Shown here: one piece after another, positions 63,057 through 64,000 of the stretch | Position numbering within the stretch: the stretch's first letter is position 1 | Layout of the letters: each line of letters begins with the position of its first letter | Source: Nitrobacter winogradskyi Nb-255 | Lineage (GTDB): Bacteria; Pseudomonadota; Alphaproteobacteria; Rhizobiales; Xanthobacteraceae | Direction: 5' to 3' | DNA length: 64,000 nt | Assembly: GCF_000012725.1 (NCBI RefSeq) | Contig: NC_007406.1 | Location: 372,001-436,000, forward strand | Made by a program: the position numbers and the translations under genes | The notes under the pieces: generated by a model | Told to the model about the DNA's origin: nothing | Databases searched by the model: none | Seen by the model: the letters and a program-made list of their open reading frames with translations, nothing else

Positions 63057-64000
<944 letters not shown>

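Overview
The window is GC-rich DNA from an alphaproteobacterium of the Rhizobiales. The content fits the Bradyrhizobium/Nitrobacter/Rhodopseudomonas family. Evidence: the block pckA | chvI-chvG-hprK-EIIA-ptsH; the block lysC-ptsP-prfA-prmC-DUF4167; dnaX-ybaB-recR with the SRP RNA upstream; and many intergenic repeats of the type with ends TAGAGC and GCTCTA. Genus-level assignment is inference; no rRNA or tRNA gene was found.

Layout. 1-4.1 kb: end of a creatininase-family gene, then a tightly coupled NMT1-type ABC transporter operon ending in an AprI/Inh-like protein. 4.2-8.0 kb: radC, map and a K+/H+ antiporter. 8.1-10.4 kb: molybdate transporter modABC. 10.6-14 kb: murein endopeptidase MepA, a Lys/Arg-rich small protein, LepA. 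14-21.8 kb: the regulatory PTS genes (HPr, EIIA-Man, HPr kinase) in one operon with ChvG/ChvI, then HugZ-like protein, PEP carboxykinase and a class A beta-lactamase. 21.7-26.7 kb: arginase, LigD, a 61-residue protein and Ku, a complete bacterial NHEJ locus. 26.8-37.6 kb: LysE exporter, PolA, acyltransferase, HrpB helicase, retropepsin-like protease, phosphomannomutase, Lrp regulator.

37.8-45.3 kb is the accessory part. An IS630, an IS5 and an IS481 element sit head to tail between lrp and recR. Beyond recR, ybaB, dnaX, SRP RNA and a HIT protein lies a 166-bp internally deleted derivative of the IS481 element. All the insertions are at TA or CTAG sequences belonging to the ends of intergenic repeats. 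45.3-63 kb returns to housekeeping genes: DUF985 cupin, GloB, methyltransferase, DUF4167, PrmC, PrfA, PtsP (EI-Ntr), LysC, UbiG, a tandem DUF1178 pair, a nitrilase-family hydrolase, ComF, a BioC-like methyltransferase, MutT, ArgJ and a parvulin. The right edge cuts secA.

How the genes connect: PtsP, HPr, HPr kinase and EIIA-Man form a phosphorelay without any sugar permease in view, next to ChvGI and PckA, which suggests carbon/envelope regulation rather than sugar uptake. PrmC and PrfA form a translation-termination pair (methylase and substrate). Ku and LigD form the break-repair pair. The most interesting observations are intergenic repeats that repeatedly form the stop codons of neighbouring genes, which I interpret as TA-targeting MITE-like insertions; nested insertion sequences sharing one CTAG as stop codon on both strands; and a PolA whose proofreading domain has lost its four metal-binding acidic residues.
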